Of a stretch of 64,000 nt of DNA, positions 31,291 to 40,214 are shown piece by piece. The notes beneath the pieces were generated by a model. It was not told where the DNA came from, did not search any database, and was given only the letters and a program-made list of their open reading frames with translations. The stretch covers positions 1-64,000 of the forward strand of contig NZ_JAAEAH010000022.1 of NCBI RefSeq assembly GCF_010998615.1. The letters run 5' to 3'. A program made the translations under genes and the position numbers. The stretch's first letter is position 1; each line of letters opens with the position of its first letter. This stretch comes from Myxococcus sp. CA023 (lineage in GTDB: Bacteria > Myxococcota > Myxococcia > Myxococcales > Myxococcaceae).

Positions 31291-31608
31291 ATGACGAAGA
31301 TCAAGCTGGGACCGGCGGACTTCGCCGAGAGGGAAATGCGGGGCTACGAGGTCGGCAAGCGCAACGTGTGTATCGCGAAGATCCACGGGCGCTACAAGGG
31401 CCTGGATGACTGGTGCAACCACGCCGGATGTTTGCTGTCCGGCGGACGCATCGAGGACAACATGGTCGTCTGCCCGTGTCATGAGGTCGGTTTCGACATG
31501 GACACCGGGCGCAACGCGACCTCGCCGGGGGTCTGTGACGACCAGCCGACGGTGCAGGTCGCGGTCGAAGACGGCGCGCTCGTCATCGATTGGCCCGACA
31601 CGCCCTGA
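31291..31608 (+). CDS. Rieske [2Fe-2S] ferredoxin
   Basis: A 105-residue ferredoxin-type Rieske protein. Ligands Cys42 and His44 (WCNHAGC) and Cys61 and His64 (CPCHEVGF) form the cluster site. No signal peptide or fused oxygenase domain is present, so it is a small soluble carrier. It is divergent from polX, 42 bases apart. AAAAGGGG precedes the ATG. It lies 29 bases before the moaB-like gene on the same strand and may be coexpressed. Confidence 0.92.
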   Translation: MTKIKLGPADFAEREMRGYEVGKRNVCIAKIHGRYKGLDDWCNHAGCLLSGGRIEDNMVVCPCHEVGFDMDTGRNATSPGVCDDQPTVQVAVEDGALVIDWPDTP

Positions 31609-31637
31609 AGTCCCTCTCGCACTCCGGAGTACCTGTC

Positions 31638-32300
<663 letters not shown>

Positions 32301-32393
32301 CGTCCGCTCCGCGCCTGTCTCAAGCCATGAGAATGGCTGAGGCCGGCGTGTTTCGTCGCGAGCAATGTCCCCTGTTTTTGCCGGAAGTGTAAG

Positions 32394-32422
32394 TTGACGG
32401 TGAAGGCGGGGATTTCTATCCC
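32394..32422 (+). promoter_or_regulatory. Candidate promoter of the M28 gene
   Basis: TTGACG at 32394-32399 and TATCCC at 32417-32422 are separated by 17 bases, the housekeeping spacing. The predicted start would give a leader of roughly 40 bases to the ATG at 32466. The -10 element is weak. Confidence 0.35.
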
Positions 32423-32465
32423 TGCCATCTCAACCGCACGTCCCCGCATGGCAGTGGAGAAACGT

Positions 32466-34508
32466 ATGAACATGAAGCGCCTCGCTTCAGTCCTCCTGGT
32501 GCTCTGTAGTGTCTCGGCGTTCGCGAAGGCGCCCCCGGCGAAGGCTCCCGACCACGAGGTGTGGATCACCCTCGGGTCCGATGCCCTCGAACACGTCAAC
32601 GCCGCTTTCGCCAACGCCGGACATGCGGCGCCATCGATGAGAGGGCAGAAGGCGGACGTCACCGCGCTGCGCGTGCGTGAGTCCCAGCTCAACCTCATCT
32701 CGCGGATGATGCACGAGAAGCTCAACCGCTGCGGTGGCTTCATCTACCACGACACCGAAGCAGCCGCGCTCGCCGCCCTGGACCCGTCGGTCGCGGCGAA
32801 GGCCGCCAAGGCCACCGCCGTCACGTACAGCCTCGACAACGCGTCGACGGTCAACGCGTTGCACGCGGGGGTTCAGGAACTGGCCATCCGAGGAGTCATC
32901 GACCACCTGTCCAGCTACGCGACGCGTTACTACACGTCGACGACGGGCGTGACGGCCGCCAACTGGCTGAAGGGCCATTGGGAGTCGCTGGTTCCGCCGA
33001 CGCGCTCCGACGTCACCGTTGAATTCTTCAACCACGCCTCGTGGGCGCAGCCTTCCGTCATCTTGACGATTACCGGCACCACCATGTCGGAAGAGGTCGT
33101 CGTGCTCGGTGGCCACCTGGACTCCACCAGCAACGGCAGCACGGCTCCCGGCGCGGACGACGATGCATCGGGAATCGCCACGCTCACCGAGGTGATTCGC
33201 GTGGCCATGCTCCAGAACTACCGCCCGGAGCGCACTGTGAAGTTCATGGCCTACGCGGCCGAGGAAGTGGGCCTGCGCGGCTCTTCGGCAATCGCCACCA
33301 AGTACGCGGCGGATGGAGTCGACGTGGTGGGCGTGCTCCAGCTCGACATGACGAACTACAACCAGCGGTCGAACATCGACGTGGCCCTGGTGAGCGACCG
33401 GACGAACGCGGCGCAGAACACGTTCGTCACCAACCTCATCGACACGTATCAGCCCGAACTCGAATGGAGCACGACGACGTGTGGCTACGCGTGCTCGGAC
33501 CATGCGTCATGGACGAGCGCGGGCTTCGCGGCCTCGATGCCCTTCGAGGCGCCGCTGAGCGCGTCCAACCCGTACATCCACACCGTCAATGACACGCTCC
33601 ACAACAGCGGGGGCGATGCCCGTCACGCGCTCAAGTTCGCGAAGCTGGCCGCCGCGTATGTGGCGGAGCTGGCGAAGGGTGGGGTGACGATTGACGCGAC
33701 GCCGCCGGAGGTCGCCATCACCGCCCCTGCCGCCGGAAGCACGGTGGCTGGAATTACGACCGTCACGGCCTCGGCCACGGATGCTTCCGGTGTGAACCGC
33801 GTGGAGTTCTTCGTGGACGGCGAACTGAAGGCGACGGACACCACGGCGCCGTACGCGTTCGACTGGGACACGGCCGCGGTGCCCAATGGCAGCCACACCG
33901 TGACGGCGCGGGCGGTTGACCTCGTGGGCGTCGCGGCGACCAGCGCCGGGGTGTCCGTGACGGTGAGCAACGCGACCAGTACGGCTGGATTCGATTCAGT
34001 CCTGAGGGCGCCGCGGTGTGTCTCGGCCTCCAACGCGTGTGATTCCGGCACGCTGCTCAATGGCCGAGGCGGCTTCGTCGGGCCCGAGATGAACGCGCCG
34101 AACACCATCAAGAACTCCTGCAAGGACGGTTTGTCGGGTGCGCACCTGGTGGACCAATCGAACGAGCGCATCGTGGTGTCCACGCTGGACGGGACGAACT
34201 TCGCGCCGGGCAAGCTGGTGCGCGTCGATGCAACGGTCTTTGCCTACAACAAGCTCAATGACAAGCTGGACCTGTTCTACGCGGCCGACGCCAACAACCC
34301 TGTCTGGCAGCTCATCACCACGATGTCCGTTCCGTCCAAGGGCCTCCACACGCTGTCCGCCACCTACACGCTGCCGGAGGGCAGCGCCGCCCAGGCCGTG
34401 CGAGCGGTCTTCCGCAACCGTGGAAGCACGGCGCCTTGCATGGAGGGCAACTACAACGACCACGACGACCTCATCTTCGCCGCGCAGCCGTCCTCGTTGC
34501 TGCGTTGA
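32466..34508 (+). CDS. Secreted M28 zinc aminopeptidase
   Basis: A 680-residue exported peptidase. A signal peptide covers about 1-20 (MKRLASVLLVLCSVSAFA) and a prodomain follows. Catalytic M28 motifs: GGHLDS (His217, Asp219), GADDDASG (Asp232), AAEEVGLRG (Glu266 and Glu267), LQLDM (Asp294) and IHTVNDT (His372). An Ig-like domain follows at about 418-528 (TPPEVAITAPAAGSTVAG ... VSVTVSN). The last 150 residues form an unassigned beta-rich C-terminal domain with four Cys. Likely used to digest prey or external protein. The start is supported by GGAG six bases upstream. Confidence 0.93.
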   Translation: MNMKRLASVLLVLCSVSAFAKAPPAKAPDHEVWITLGSDALEHVNAAFANAGHAAPSMRGQKADVTALRVRESQLNLISRMMHEKLNRCGGFIYHDTEAAALAALDPSVAAKAAKATAVTYSLDNASTVNALHAGVQELAIRGVIDHLSSYATRYYTSTTGVTAANWLKGHWESLVPPTRSDVTVEFFNHASWAQPSVILTITGTTMSEEVVVLGGHLDSTSNGSTAPGADDDASGIATLTEVIRVAMLQNYRPERTVKFMAYAAEEVGLRGSSAIATKYAADGVDVVGVLQLDMTNYNQRSNIDVALVSDRTNAAQNTFVTNLIDTYQPELEWSTTTCGYACSDHASWTSAGFAASMPFEAPLSASNPYIHTVNDTLHNSGGDARHALKFAKLAAAYVAELAKGGVTIDATPPEVAITAPAAGSTVAGITTVTASATDASGVNRVEFFVDGELKATDTTAPYAFDWDTAAVPNGSHTVTARAVDLVGVAATSAGVSVTVSNATSTAGFDSVLRAPRCVSASNACDSGTLLNGRGGFVGPEMNAPNTIKNSCKDGLSGAHLVDQSNERIVVSTLDGTNFAPGKLVRVDATVFAYNKLNDKLDLFYAADANNPVWQLITTMSVPSKGLHTLSATYTLPEGSAAQAVRAVFRNRGSTAPCMEGNYNDHDDLIFAAQPSSLLR

Positions 34509-34524
34509 CGCTCCCGGTGCGTCG

Positions 34525-34561
34525 GGTCCCCAGGCTTCGTCGCTGTCTGGGCCTGGGGACC
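34525..34561 (+). terminator. Strong hairpin after the M28 gene
   Basis: A perfect 11-bp stem, GGTCCCCAGGC (34525-34535) with GCCTGGGGACC (34551-34561), loop 15 bases, 16 bases past the stop. Followed by TCTGACG rather than a T-run. Confidence 0.6.
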
Positions 34562-34614
34562 TCTGACGGAGCGCGCACCTTGAGTCGCCCCAAACGCGTC
34601 GATAGGGTGCGCGC

Positions 34615-34971
34615 ATGCGAACCGTGGATGAGTGGAAGGCGGCACTGCGCGCCGCATTGAAGGAGGCCATGCGCACGCGGAGCCCGCAGGCTTCAGCGGT
34701 GCTTCGCGAGATGCTCGCGGCCATCGACAACGCGGAAGCACCGGACGTGCGCGTGGCGCCCACCGCCGTGGGTGACGTGTTCGCCGGAAGCGCTGGTGGG
34801 CTGGGGCATGGCGAAGTGCCCCGGCTGGCCTTGACTCCGGAGGCCGTGCAGGCCGTCATCGACCGCGAGCTTCAAGAGCGGCGTGACGCGGTGGCCCTCT
34901 ACGAGAAGCTCGGCAAGCAGGACGAGGCGCGTGCCGTGAAGGCCCAACTGGATGTGCTCCTGGCGCTATGA
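34615..34971 (+). CDS. GatB/YqeY-like small protein
   Basis: A 118-residue helical protein opening VDEWKAALRAALKEAMRTRSPQASAVLREMLAAIDNAEA and carrying LALTPEAVQAVIDRELQERRDAVALYEKLGK, as in YqeY/GatB C-terminal-like domains. It lacks part of the usual length (about 150), so a partial family match is possible. It lies four bases before the next gene and is likely cotranscribed with it. Confidence 0.6.
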   Translation: MRTVDEWKAALRAALKEAMRTRSPQASAVLREMLAAIDNAEAPDVRVAPTAVGDVFAGSAGGLGHGEVPRLALTPEAVQAVIDRELQERRDAVALYEKLGKQDEARAVKAQLDVLLAL

Positions 34972-34974
34972 GGC

Positions 34975-36051
34975 GTGAAGGCGCACGAATGCCTGCGGCG
35001 AGCATCGGGAAGACGGGCGGGCCGCTTGCCGTTCCTGGACCATGTGGGACCGCCTGACGTGACACCTCGCTCGAAGAGGCGCACCGCCCCGGTTGCTGGA
35101 CTCTCGCCGCGTGCCGCCGAGCACCTCCGGCCACGCCTGGAGGCCGTGCTGACGTCCACCGACGCGCGCGCCCGCATCGCCTTCGATCCGGTGGAGTTCC
35201 CACACCGCTACCAGGACCCACGAGACATCGAGGTCAGCGCGTTGCTGGCGGCCGGGCTGGCGTACGGGCGCGCGGACCTGTTCCGGCCCAAGGTGGACGC
35301 GTTGCTGCGCCGCATGGGGCCGTCTCCCGCCGCCTTCGTCACGGCCCTCGACGTGGAGGGCGCGCGGGCGCTGCTCGAAGGCTTCGTGTACCGCTTCAAC
35401 GTGGGCACGGACGTGGCGGTGCTCCTGCTGGGCATGGGGCGTGTGCTGCGGGAGCTGGGCAGCCTGGAGGCGCTGTTCCTCCAGGGGCTCCAGGCGCGTG
35501 ACACCCTGCACGGTGCGTTGGACCACTTCACGACGGGCCTGCGCGCCATCCCCATGGACGCCTTGCGAAAGGCCCTGGGGCCGGAGCGCGGCCTGCATCA
35601 CCTGCTGCCCTCGCCGCTGGGTGGGGGAGCGGCCAAGCGACTCAACCTCTACCTCAGGTGGATGGTGCGGGGCCCGGACACCGTGGACTTCGGCATCTGG
35701 AGGCGTGTGCCATCTTCCGCGCTCCTCATTCCTTTGGACACCCACATTGGTCGCATCTCGCGGCACCTGGGACTGACTCACCGCAATGATTTGACGTGGC
35801 GCACGGCGGAGGAGGTGACAGCCGCGTTGCGCGTGTTGGACCCGGCAGACCCCGTCCGTTACGACTTCGCACTGTGTCACTACGGTATGAGTGGGGCCTG
35901 CCCCGCCCAACCCGTGCCGGAGAATTGCGGTCGCTGCCCGCTGCTGCCGGCGTGCGCCGTGGGGCCACAGGTGGTGGCGACGGCGACCCGCCGGGTCCAA
36001 GGAACCACCGCTCGGAAGAGCAGAGAACTGTCGGTGACGCGACGACGTTGA
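34975..36051 (+). CDS. TIGR02757/DUF2400 family protein
   Basis: A 358-residue protein matching the TIGR02757 pattern: PHRYQDPRDIEVSALLAAGLAYGRADLF near the start, LNLYLRWMVRGPDTVDFGIW, IPLDTHIGRISRHLGL and a Cys-rich end (CHYGMSGACP..PENCGRCPLLPAC). The Cys pattern resembles the Fe-S motif of endonuclease III-like proteins, so DNA-repair ancestry is plausible but unproven. The GTG at 34975 is used; a GTG at 35059 is an alternative. Confidence 0.75.
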   Translation: MKAHECLRRASGRRAGRLPFLDHVGPPDVTPRSKRRTAPVAGLSPRAAEHLRPRLEAVLTSTDARARIAFDPVEFPHRYQDPRDIEVSALLAAGLAYGRADLFRPKVDALLRRMGPSPAAFVTALDVEGARALLEGFVYRFNVGTDVAVLLLGMGRVLRELGSLEALFLQGLQARDTLHGALDHFTTGLRAIPMDALRKALGPERGLHHLLPSPLGGGAAKRLNLYLRWMVRGPDTVDFGIWRRVPSSALLIPLDTHIGRISRHLGLTHRNDLTWRTAEEVTAALRVLDPADPVRYDFALCHYGMSGACPAQPVPENCGRCPLLPACAVGPQVVATATRRVQGTTARKSRELSVTRRR

Positions 36052-36139
36052 CCGTGGAGCGCCCGGGCGCTGCAATGGGCATGTGGCTCCGGCTCCTGCG
36101 CGCGGAACCCGGGGCTCTTGGGGCCGGAGGATTGACGCC

Positions 36140-37705
36140 GTGTTTGTGACGCTGGTGGCATTACCTCCCGAGGTGTCGGAGGAGGTCGAGCGAGGGATTC
36201 TCGAGTCCGACGCGGGGCGGAACTGCCAGCTCTTGCGTGTGCCCCTGGCGGGTACCTTGCCCGAGGCCATCCCCGAGGGACTCATCGTCCTGTGGGACGA
36301 CGGCGGCCCGCTGTCGGAGCTGTGCACGAGCTGTCAGCGGTTGAATGCCCTGCGCGGCGTACCCCGCACGCACCTGGTCGTACTCACGGGCCGCGCGCCC
36401 GTGGAAGCCGACGCCCTGGCCGCAGCCGGTGCGGATGAGTGTCTGTCCGCGCCCGGGACACATTGGGGCGTACGGCTCGCGAGCCTGCGTCGGCGCCTGT
36501 CGGCGCTGTCGGATGGGGATGCCACGCCCACGCCGAGCCTCCACGAGGCCTCGGACCGCGCGCGGCTGGAGTCGCAGTGGGTGCTGGCGGATCGGATGGC
36601 GTCGATTGGCACGCTCGCCGCGGGCGTCGCGCACGAAATCAACAACCCCCTGTCCTACGTCAGCTCCAATCTCTCGTACCTGCGCGAGCTGCTCGCCCAG
36701 CCGGAGCTGTCCCACGAACAGCTCATGGAGTTGCGTGAGGTGGTGGCCGAAGCGCAGGAGGGCGCTGGACGCGTCAGCGCGATTGTCCGCGACCTGCGCA
36801 CCTTCTCCCGCGCGGATGAAGAGCTGCATGGTCCGGTGGACATGGTGCACGTGGTGGACGGCGCGCTGCGGCTGCTCCGCAACCAGATTGGGTTGGTCGC
36901 CCGGTTGACGTGCACGTTGGAGCCGGTGCCCCCCGTTCATGGCAACGAAGGGCGCCTCACCCAGATTGTCGTGAACCTGCTGTTGAACGCGCTCCAGGCG
37001 CTGCCGGACCGTGCGCCCGAGGAGAACCGGGTGCGGGTGTCCCTGCGCGCCAGCAGCAGCCGGCACGTGGAGCTGGAGGTCTCCGACAACGGACACGGCA
37101 TGGCGCCGGACGTGCAACGCCGCATCTTCGACCCGTTCTTCTCCACCCGTCCCGTCGGAGAGGGCACGGGGCTGGGGCTGTCCATCAGCCTGACGCTGGT
37201 GCAGGCCATGGGGGGACGTATCGAGGTCTCCAGCGCGCCCGGCTGGGGCAGCACCTTCCGCATCGTCCTGCCCACGCAGGCCGCGGGCTGGACGGAGGGC
37301 GTGGCGCAAACGCAGGTTGTGGCGCCGGCGCCCGCTCGCATCCGTCGACGTCTGCTGCTCATCGATGACGAGCCCTCCGTGGGCAACTCGGTGAGCCGGC
37401 TGGTGCGTGATGTGTATGAGATTCACGTCGTCCAGGACGCGCGCGAGGCCCTGCGCTTGCTCTCCATGGGAGAGCGGTTCGATGCCATCCTGTGCGACGT
37501 GATGATGCCGGGCATGAGCGGGCTGGACTTCGTGGTGGAGCTGGAGCGGCTGGCGCCGGACCTCGCGCTGCGCACCGGGCTGATGACGGGGGGCGCCTTC
37601 ACCGCGCAGGCGCGTGAGTTCGTGGGCCGCCGCACGCGCGGGCTGCTGGAGAAGCCCTTCGAGCGCGAGCGCCTGTGCACCTTCGTGGAGCACCTCTTCC
37701 AATGA
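36140..37705 (+). CDS. Hybrid histidine kinase / response regulator
   Basis: A 521-residue cytoplasmic sensor. Residues 1-130 look like a degenerate receiver (LIVLWDDGGPLSELC, LVVLTGRAPVEADALAAAGADECL). The kinase core follows: LAAGVAHEINNPLS (phospho-His), NLLLNALQAL (N-box), VSDNGHGMAPDV (G1), TGLGLSISLTL (G2). A receiver ends the protein: LLLIDDEP, LCDVMMPGMSGLDF with the phospho-Asp, and EKPFERER. The start is a GTG at 36140, nine bases after GGAGG. It overlaps the hydrolase gene by four bases, so both are translated together. Confidence 0.9.
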   Translation: MFVTLVALPPEVSEEVERGILESDAGRNCQLLRVPLAGTLPEAIPEGLIVLWDDGGPLSELCTSCQRLNALRGVPRTHLVVLTGRAPVEADALAAAGADECLSAPGTHWGVRLASLRRRLSALSDGDATPTPSLHEASDRARLESQWVLADRMASIGTLAAGVAHEINNPLSYVSSNLSYLRELLAQPELSHEQLMELREVVAEAQEGAGRVSAIVRDLRTFSRADEELHGPVDMVHVVDGALRLLRNQIGLVARLTCTLEPVPPVHGNEGRLTQIVVNLLLNALQALPDRAPEENRVRVSLRASSSRHVELEVSDNGHGMAPDVQRRIFDPFFSTRPVGEGTGLGLSISLTLVQAMGGRIEVSSAPGWGSTFRIVLPTQAAGWTEGVAQTQVVAPAPARIRRRLLLIDDEPSVGNSVSRLVRDVYEIHVVQDAREALRLLSMGERFDAILCDVMMPGMSGLDFVVELERLAPDLALRTGLMTGGAFTAQAREFVGRRTRGLLEKPFERERLCTFVEHLFQ

Positions 37706-38856
37706 GCCGGGCGGTGCGGCGGAGTCTGGCGGCGTCGCTGGTGGCGCTGCTGACCGCGGGCTTGTTCGTGGTGCCGGGGTGGCTGCAGGGTTTGTCGCTG
37801 GTGGTGCGCGCGGCGGGCATGCAGGGCCGCGTGGAGACGGCGCTCGCGGACTGGCGCACGGGGCCCTTCGACGTGAGCGACGTGCAGGTGCCCACGCGTC
37901 ACGGCCCGGTGCGTGCCCGGTTGTACCGGCCGGTGACGCAGCGCGGGCGCACGGTGGTGCTGACCTCGGGCGTCCACGCGGATGGCATCGACGAGCCTCG
38001 GCTCGTGAATTTGGCGGAGGACCTGGCCATGGGCGGCCAGGCGGTGCTCACCCCAGAGCCGCCGGACCTGCTGCGCTACGAAATCACGCCGCGCCTGCCG
38101 GACATCATCGAGGACGCCGCCGTGTGGGCCGCGTCGCAAGCGGACCTGGCGCCCGACGGCAAGGTGAACCTGTTCGGCATCAGCTTCTCCGGCGGCCTAT
38201 CGGTGGTGGCGGCGGGACGGCCCGCCTTGCAGGACCGGGTGGCGGCCACGCTCTCCTTCGGCGGCCATGGGGACTTGCCGCGCGTGCTCACCTTCCTGTG
38301 CTCAGGCGAGCTGCCGGATGGAAGTCACCTGGCCCCGCATGACTATGGCGTGGTCATCATCCTGCTCAACGTGGCGGAGAAGCTGGTTCCTCCCGAACAG
38401 GTGGAGCCCCTGCGCGCGGGCATCCGGACCTTCCTGCGCGCATCCCATCAGGCCATGGTGGATGGCCGCCTCGCGGCGGAGACGTTCGCCAAGGCGCGTG
38501 ACCTCCAGGCGGAGCTGCCGGAGCCTGCGGCCACGTTGATGGGCTACGTGAACACGCGCGACGTGGCGGCGCTGGGCCCACGCTTGCTGCCCTTCGTGAA
38601 GACGTTCGCCGCGGACCCGGCGCTGTCACCGGAGCGCTCGTCGCCGCCCACCGCGCCCGTCTTCCTGCTGCATGGCGCGGGGGACACGGTGATTCCCGCC
38701 ATGGAGTCCAGCAGGCTGGCCGCGGCTCTGCGTCCCTACACCGAGGTCCACGCGCTGGCCACGCCGCTCATCACCCACGCGGAGATGGATGGGCCACAGG
38801 CACTGATGGACGTGTTGCGGCTGGTACGCTTCTGGGCGGACCTGCTCGACGCCTGA
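37702..38856 (+). CDS. Exported alpha/beta-hydrolase
   Basis: A 384-residue protein with a hydrophobic N-terminus (about 10-38) that may be a signal or anchor. The hydrolase core has TVVLTSGVHADG (oxyanion loop), FGISFSGGLSV (nucleophile elbow, Ser161), LLHGAGDTVIPAMES (acid) and THAEMDG (His). Substrate not predictable. Translationally coupled to the hybrid kinase, hinting that the kinase senses or controls the activity. It ends 50 bases from the convergent gvp operon. Confidence 0.82.
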   Translation: MSRAVRRSLAASLVALLTAGLFVVPGWLQGLSLVVRAAGMQGRVETALADWRTGPFDVSDVQVPTRHGPVRARLYRPVTQRGRTVVLTSGVHADGIDEPRLVNLAEDLAMGGQAVLTPEPPDLLRYEITPRLPDIIEDAAVWAASQADLAPDGKVNLFGISFSGGLSVVAAGRPALQDRVAATLSFGGHGDLPRVLTFLCSGELPDGSHLAPHDYGVVIILLNVAEKLVPPEQVEPLRAGIRTFLRASHQAMVDGRLAAETFAKARDLQAELPEPAATLMGYVNTRDVAALGPRLLPFVKTFAADPALSPERSSPPTAPVFLLHGAGDTVIPAMESSRLAAALRPYTEVHALATPLITHAEMDGPQALMDVLRLVRFWADLLDA

Positions 38857-38906
38857 GTGGCGCCGACCTCCGCTTCGTGAGGCGATGCTCGCGGCGGTGC
38901 GCCTCC

Positions 38907-39305
38907 CTACACCTTCTTGGCCCTGGGCGCGCGCCTGGGCGTGGGGGAGGGCTTGGGAGCAGCACGTGGGGCCGGAGCCGCCGGTTCGGCCGAGGCACCT
39001 TGGGCCGGAGCCGCCGCGGGCGCCTGAGCCGCCGAGAGCTGCTGTCGCGCACGGGAGCTGAAGTTGGGGTTGGTCGTCCACCAGTCCAGGCCCATCTCCT
39101 GCGCCCGCTCCACCGAGCAGATGATCAGTCGGATCTGGATGGTCAGCAGCTCGACGTTCGTCAGATTGATCTTGATGTCCCCGGTGATGACGATGCCCTT
39201 GTCCAGCACCCGCTCGAGGATGTCGGCCACGGAGCTGCTGCGGGTCGAGGTGGGCGGGTAGTGTCGCTGAGGGGGCGTCGTCACGCGATCGTCGATTTGG
39301 GCCAT
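38907..39305 (-). CDS. gvpJ: Gas vesicle protein of the GvpA/J family with Ala/Pro-rich tail
   Basis: A 132-residue GvpJ/GvpM-type minor shell protein. Core about 26-76: VADILERVLDKGIVITGDIKINLTNVELLTIQIRLIICSVERAQEMGLDWW (shown here only as its key turn DKGIVI and its ending DWW), the amphipathic alpha-beta-beta-alpha pattern of GvpA. The last 55 residues are Ala/Pro/Arg/Lys-rich. GvpJ-type proteins form the tips of the vesicle. Last gene of the operon, 34 bases after gvpK. Confidence 0.9.
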   Translation of the reverse strand: MAQIDDRVTTPPQRHYPPTSTRSSSVADILERVLDKGIVITGDIKINLTNVELLTIQIRLIICSVERAQEMGLDWWTTNPNFSSRARQQLSAAQAPAAAPAQGASAEPAAPAPRAAPKPSPTPRRAPRAKKV

Positions 39306-39339
39306 GGCTCCTCGCTCTCTGTCCGCTGCTCGGCCAGCC

Positions 39340-39666
39340 TCACAGCGTCGTGCCCAGCGGCCCGAGGTCCAGATTCAGGTCCTCGTCCGTCAGGTCGAAT
39401 TGCTTCTTCAGGTCATCCATCTGCTCCTGCAGGCGCAGGAAGGTGACGCCCAGCCTTTCAATCTGCTCCTCGCTCAGTGAGCCGGCGTCGATCCGGCGCA
39501 GCGCCTGCCTCTCCAGCAGCTGGCGGATGAGCTCGACGACGGCGAGCACCAGCCGCACCAGCCCGGCCTGGACGTTCTCCTCGTCCAGTTCCAGCTTGGG
39601 CGGCTTCGTCGGCTCCAACGCTCGGGCGAGCTCCTCCACCGCCTGTGGTGCGCCCTCGACTGCCAT
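39340..39666 (-). CDS. gvpK: Gas vesicle protein K
   Basis: A 108-residue GvpK: VQAGLVRLVLAVVELIRQLLERQALRRIDAGSLSEEQIERLG is its diagnostic middle (about residues 34-75), followed by LQEQMDDLKKQFDL and an acidic DLNLDLGPLGTTL end. GvpK is essential for vesicle formation in known systems; its exact role is unsettled. The start follows a G-rich stretch GGGGTGAACC. Confidence 0.95.
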   Translation of the reverse strand: MAVEGAPQAVEELARALEPTKPPKLELDEENVQAGLVRLVLAVVELIRQLLERQALRRIDAGSLSEEQIERLGVTFLRLQEQMDDLKKQFDLTDEDLNLDLGPLGTTL

Positions 39667-39714
39667 GGTTCACCCCGTCTCCCATCCCGCGCGTGGGCGG
39701 GTCCTCCACCCGCC

Positions 39715-39936
39715 TCACTGCAAGCGCTGCGGATGTTCGGGAAGGGTGCCCACCTCCAGCGCCGTCTCCACCGAGGTCAACAGCAGCCGCAGGCCCAGGT
39801 AGATGAGGTCCACGTCGGCCACCGAAATCACCAGGTCACCGCTGATGACCACGCCCTTGTTGAGCACCCGGTCCAGCAACTCCAACACCGAGGCGCGCTC
39901 CTGCTGTGCCTCGGGTGTCGTCGCCTGCCCGTTCAT
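39715..39936 (-). CDS. Gas vesicle protein, second GvpA/J/S family member
   Basis: A 73-residue GvpA-related minor shell protein: VLELLDRVLNKGVVISGDLVIS then DLIYLGLRLLLTSVETALEVG. It differs from the main GvpA (short tail, Asp-Leu instead of Ala-Trp in the strand loop), as GvpS/GvpJ proteins do. The ATG overlaps the gvpG stop by four bases. Confidence 0.9.
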   Translation of the reverse strand: MNGQATTPEAQQERASVLELLDRVLNKGVVISGDLVISVADVDLIYLGLRLLLTSVETALEVGTLPEHPQRLQ

Positions 39937-40214
39937 CTGTTCTCACCTCCAGGTCCTGTTTCAGGAGTCGCAGGCCCTGCCCCCTCCTGCGCTCCCTTCA
40001 ACGCGTCCAGGCGGTCGAGCAGCTGCGACTCCTGTTCGTCGAACTGCTCCTCCGTGATCTCGCCGCGCTCGAGCTCCTGGTACAGGTCGCTCAGGCGGGT
40101 GCGGAGGTCGGTCTGCTCCTTGGCCTGTTCGTCCTGCACGGCCTTGTGCACCGAGCGGAAGATCCACGCGATGCTCCGGACAGGGGACATCAGGATGTCG
40201 TCCAGGATGATCAA
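39933..40214 (-). CDS. gvpG: Gas vesicle protein G
   Basis: A 93-residue GvpG: hydrophobic opening MIILDDILMSPVRSIAWIFRSVHKAVQ, then a coiled acidic helix LSDLYQELERGEITEEQFDEQESQLLDRLD. GvpG is a small accessory factor in assembly. Overlaps GvpF/L upstream and the GvpA-like gene downstream by four bases each. Confidence 0.93.
   Translation of the reverse strand: MIILDDILMSPVRSIAWIFRSVHKAVQDEQAKEQTDLRTRLSDLYQELERGEITEEQFDEQESQLLDRLDALKGAQEGAGPATPETGPGGENR

Noticed and set aside
31249..31482. N-terminal extension of PolX by 78 residues
   Set aside because: It is antisense to the Rieske gene and not part of the PolX family pattern.
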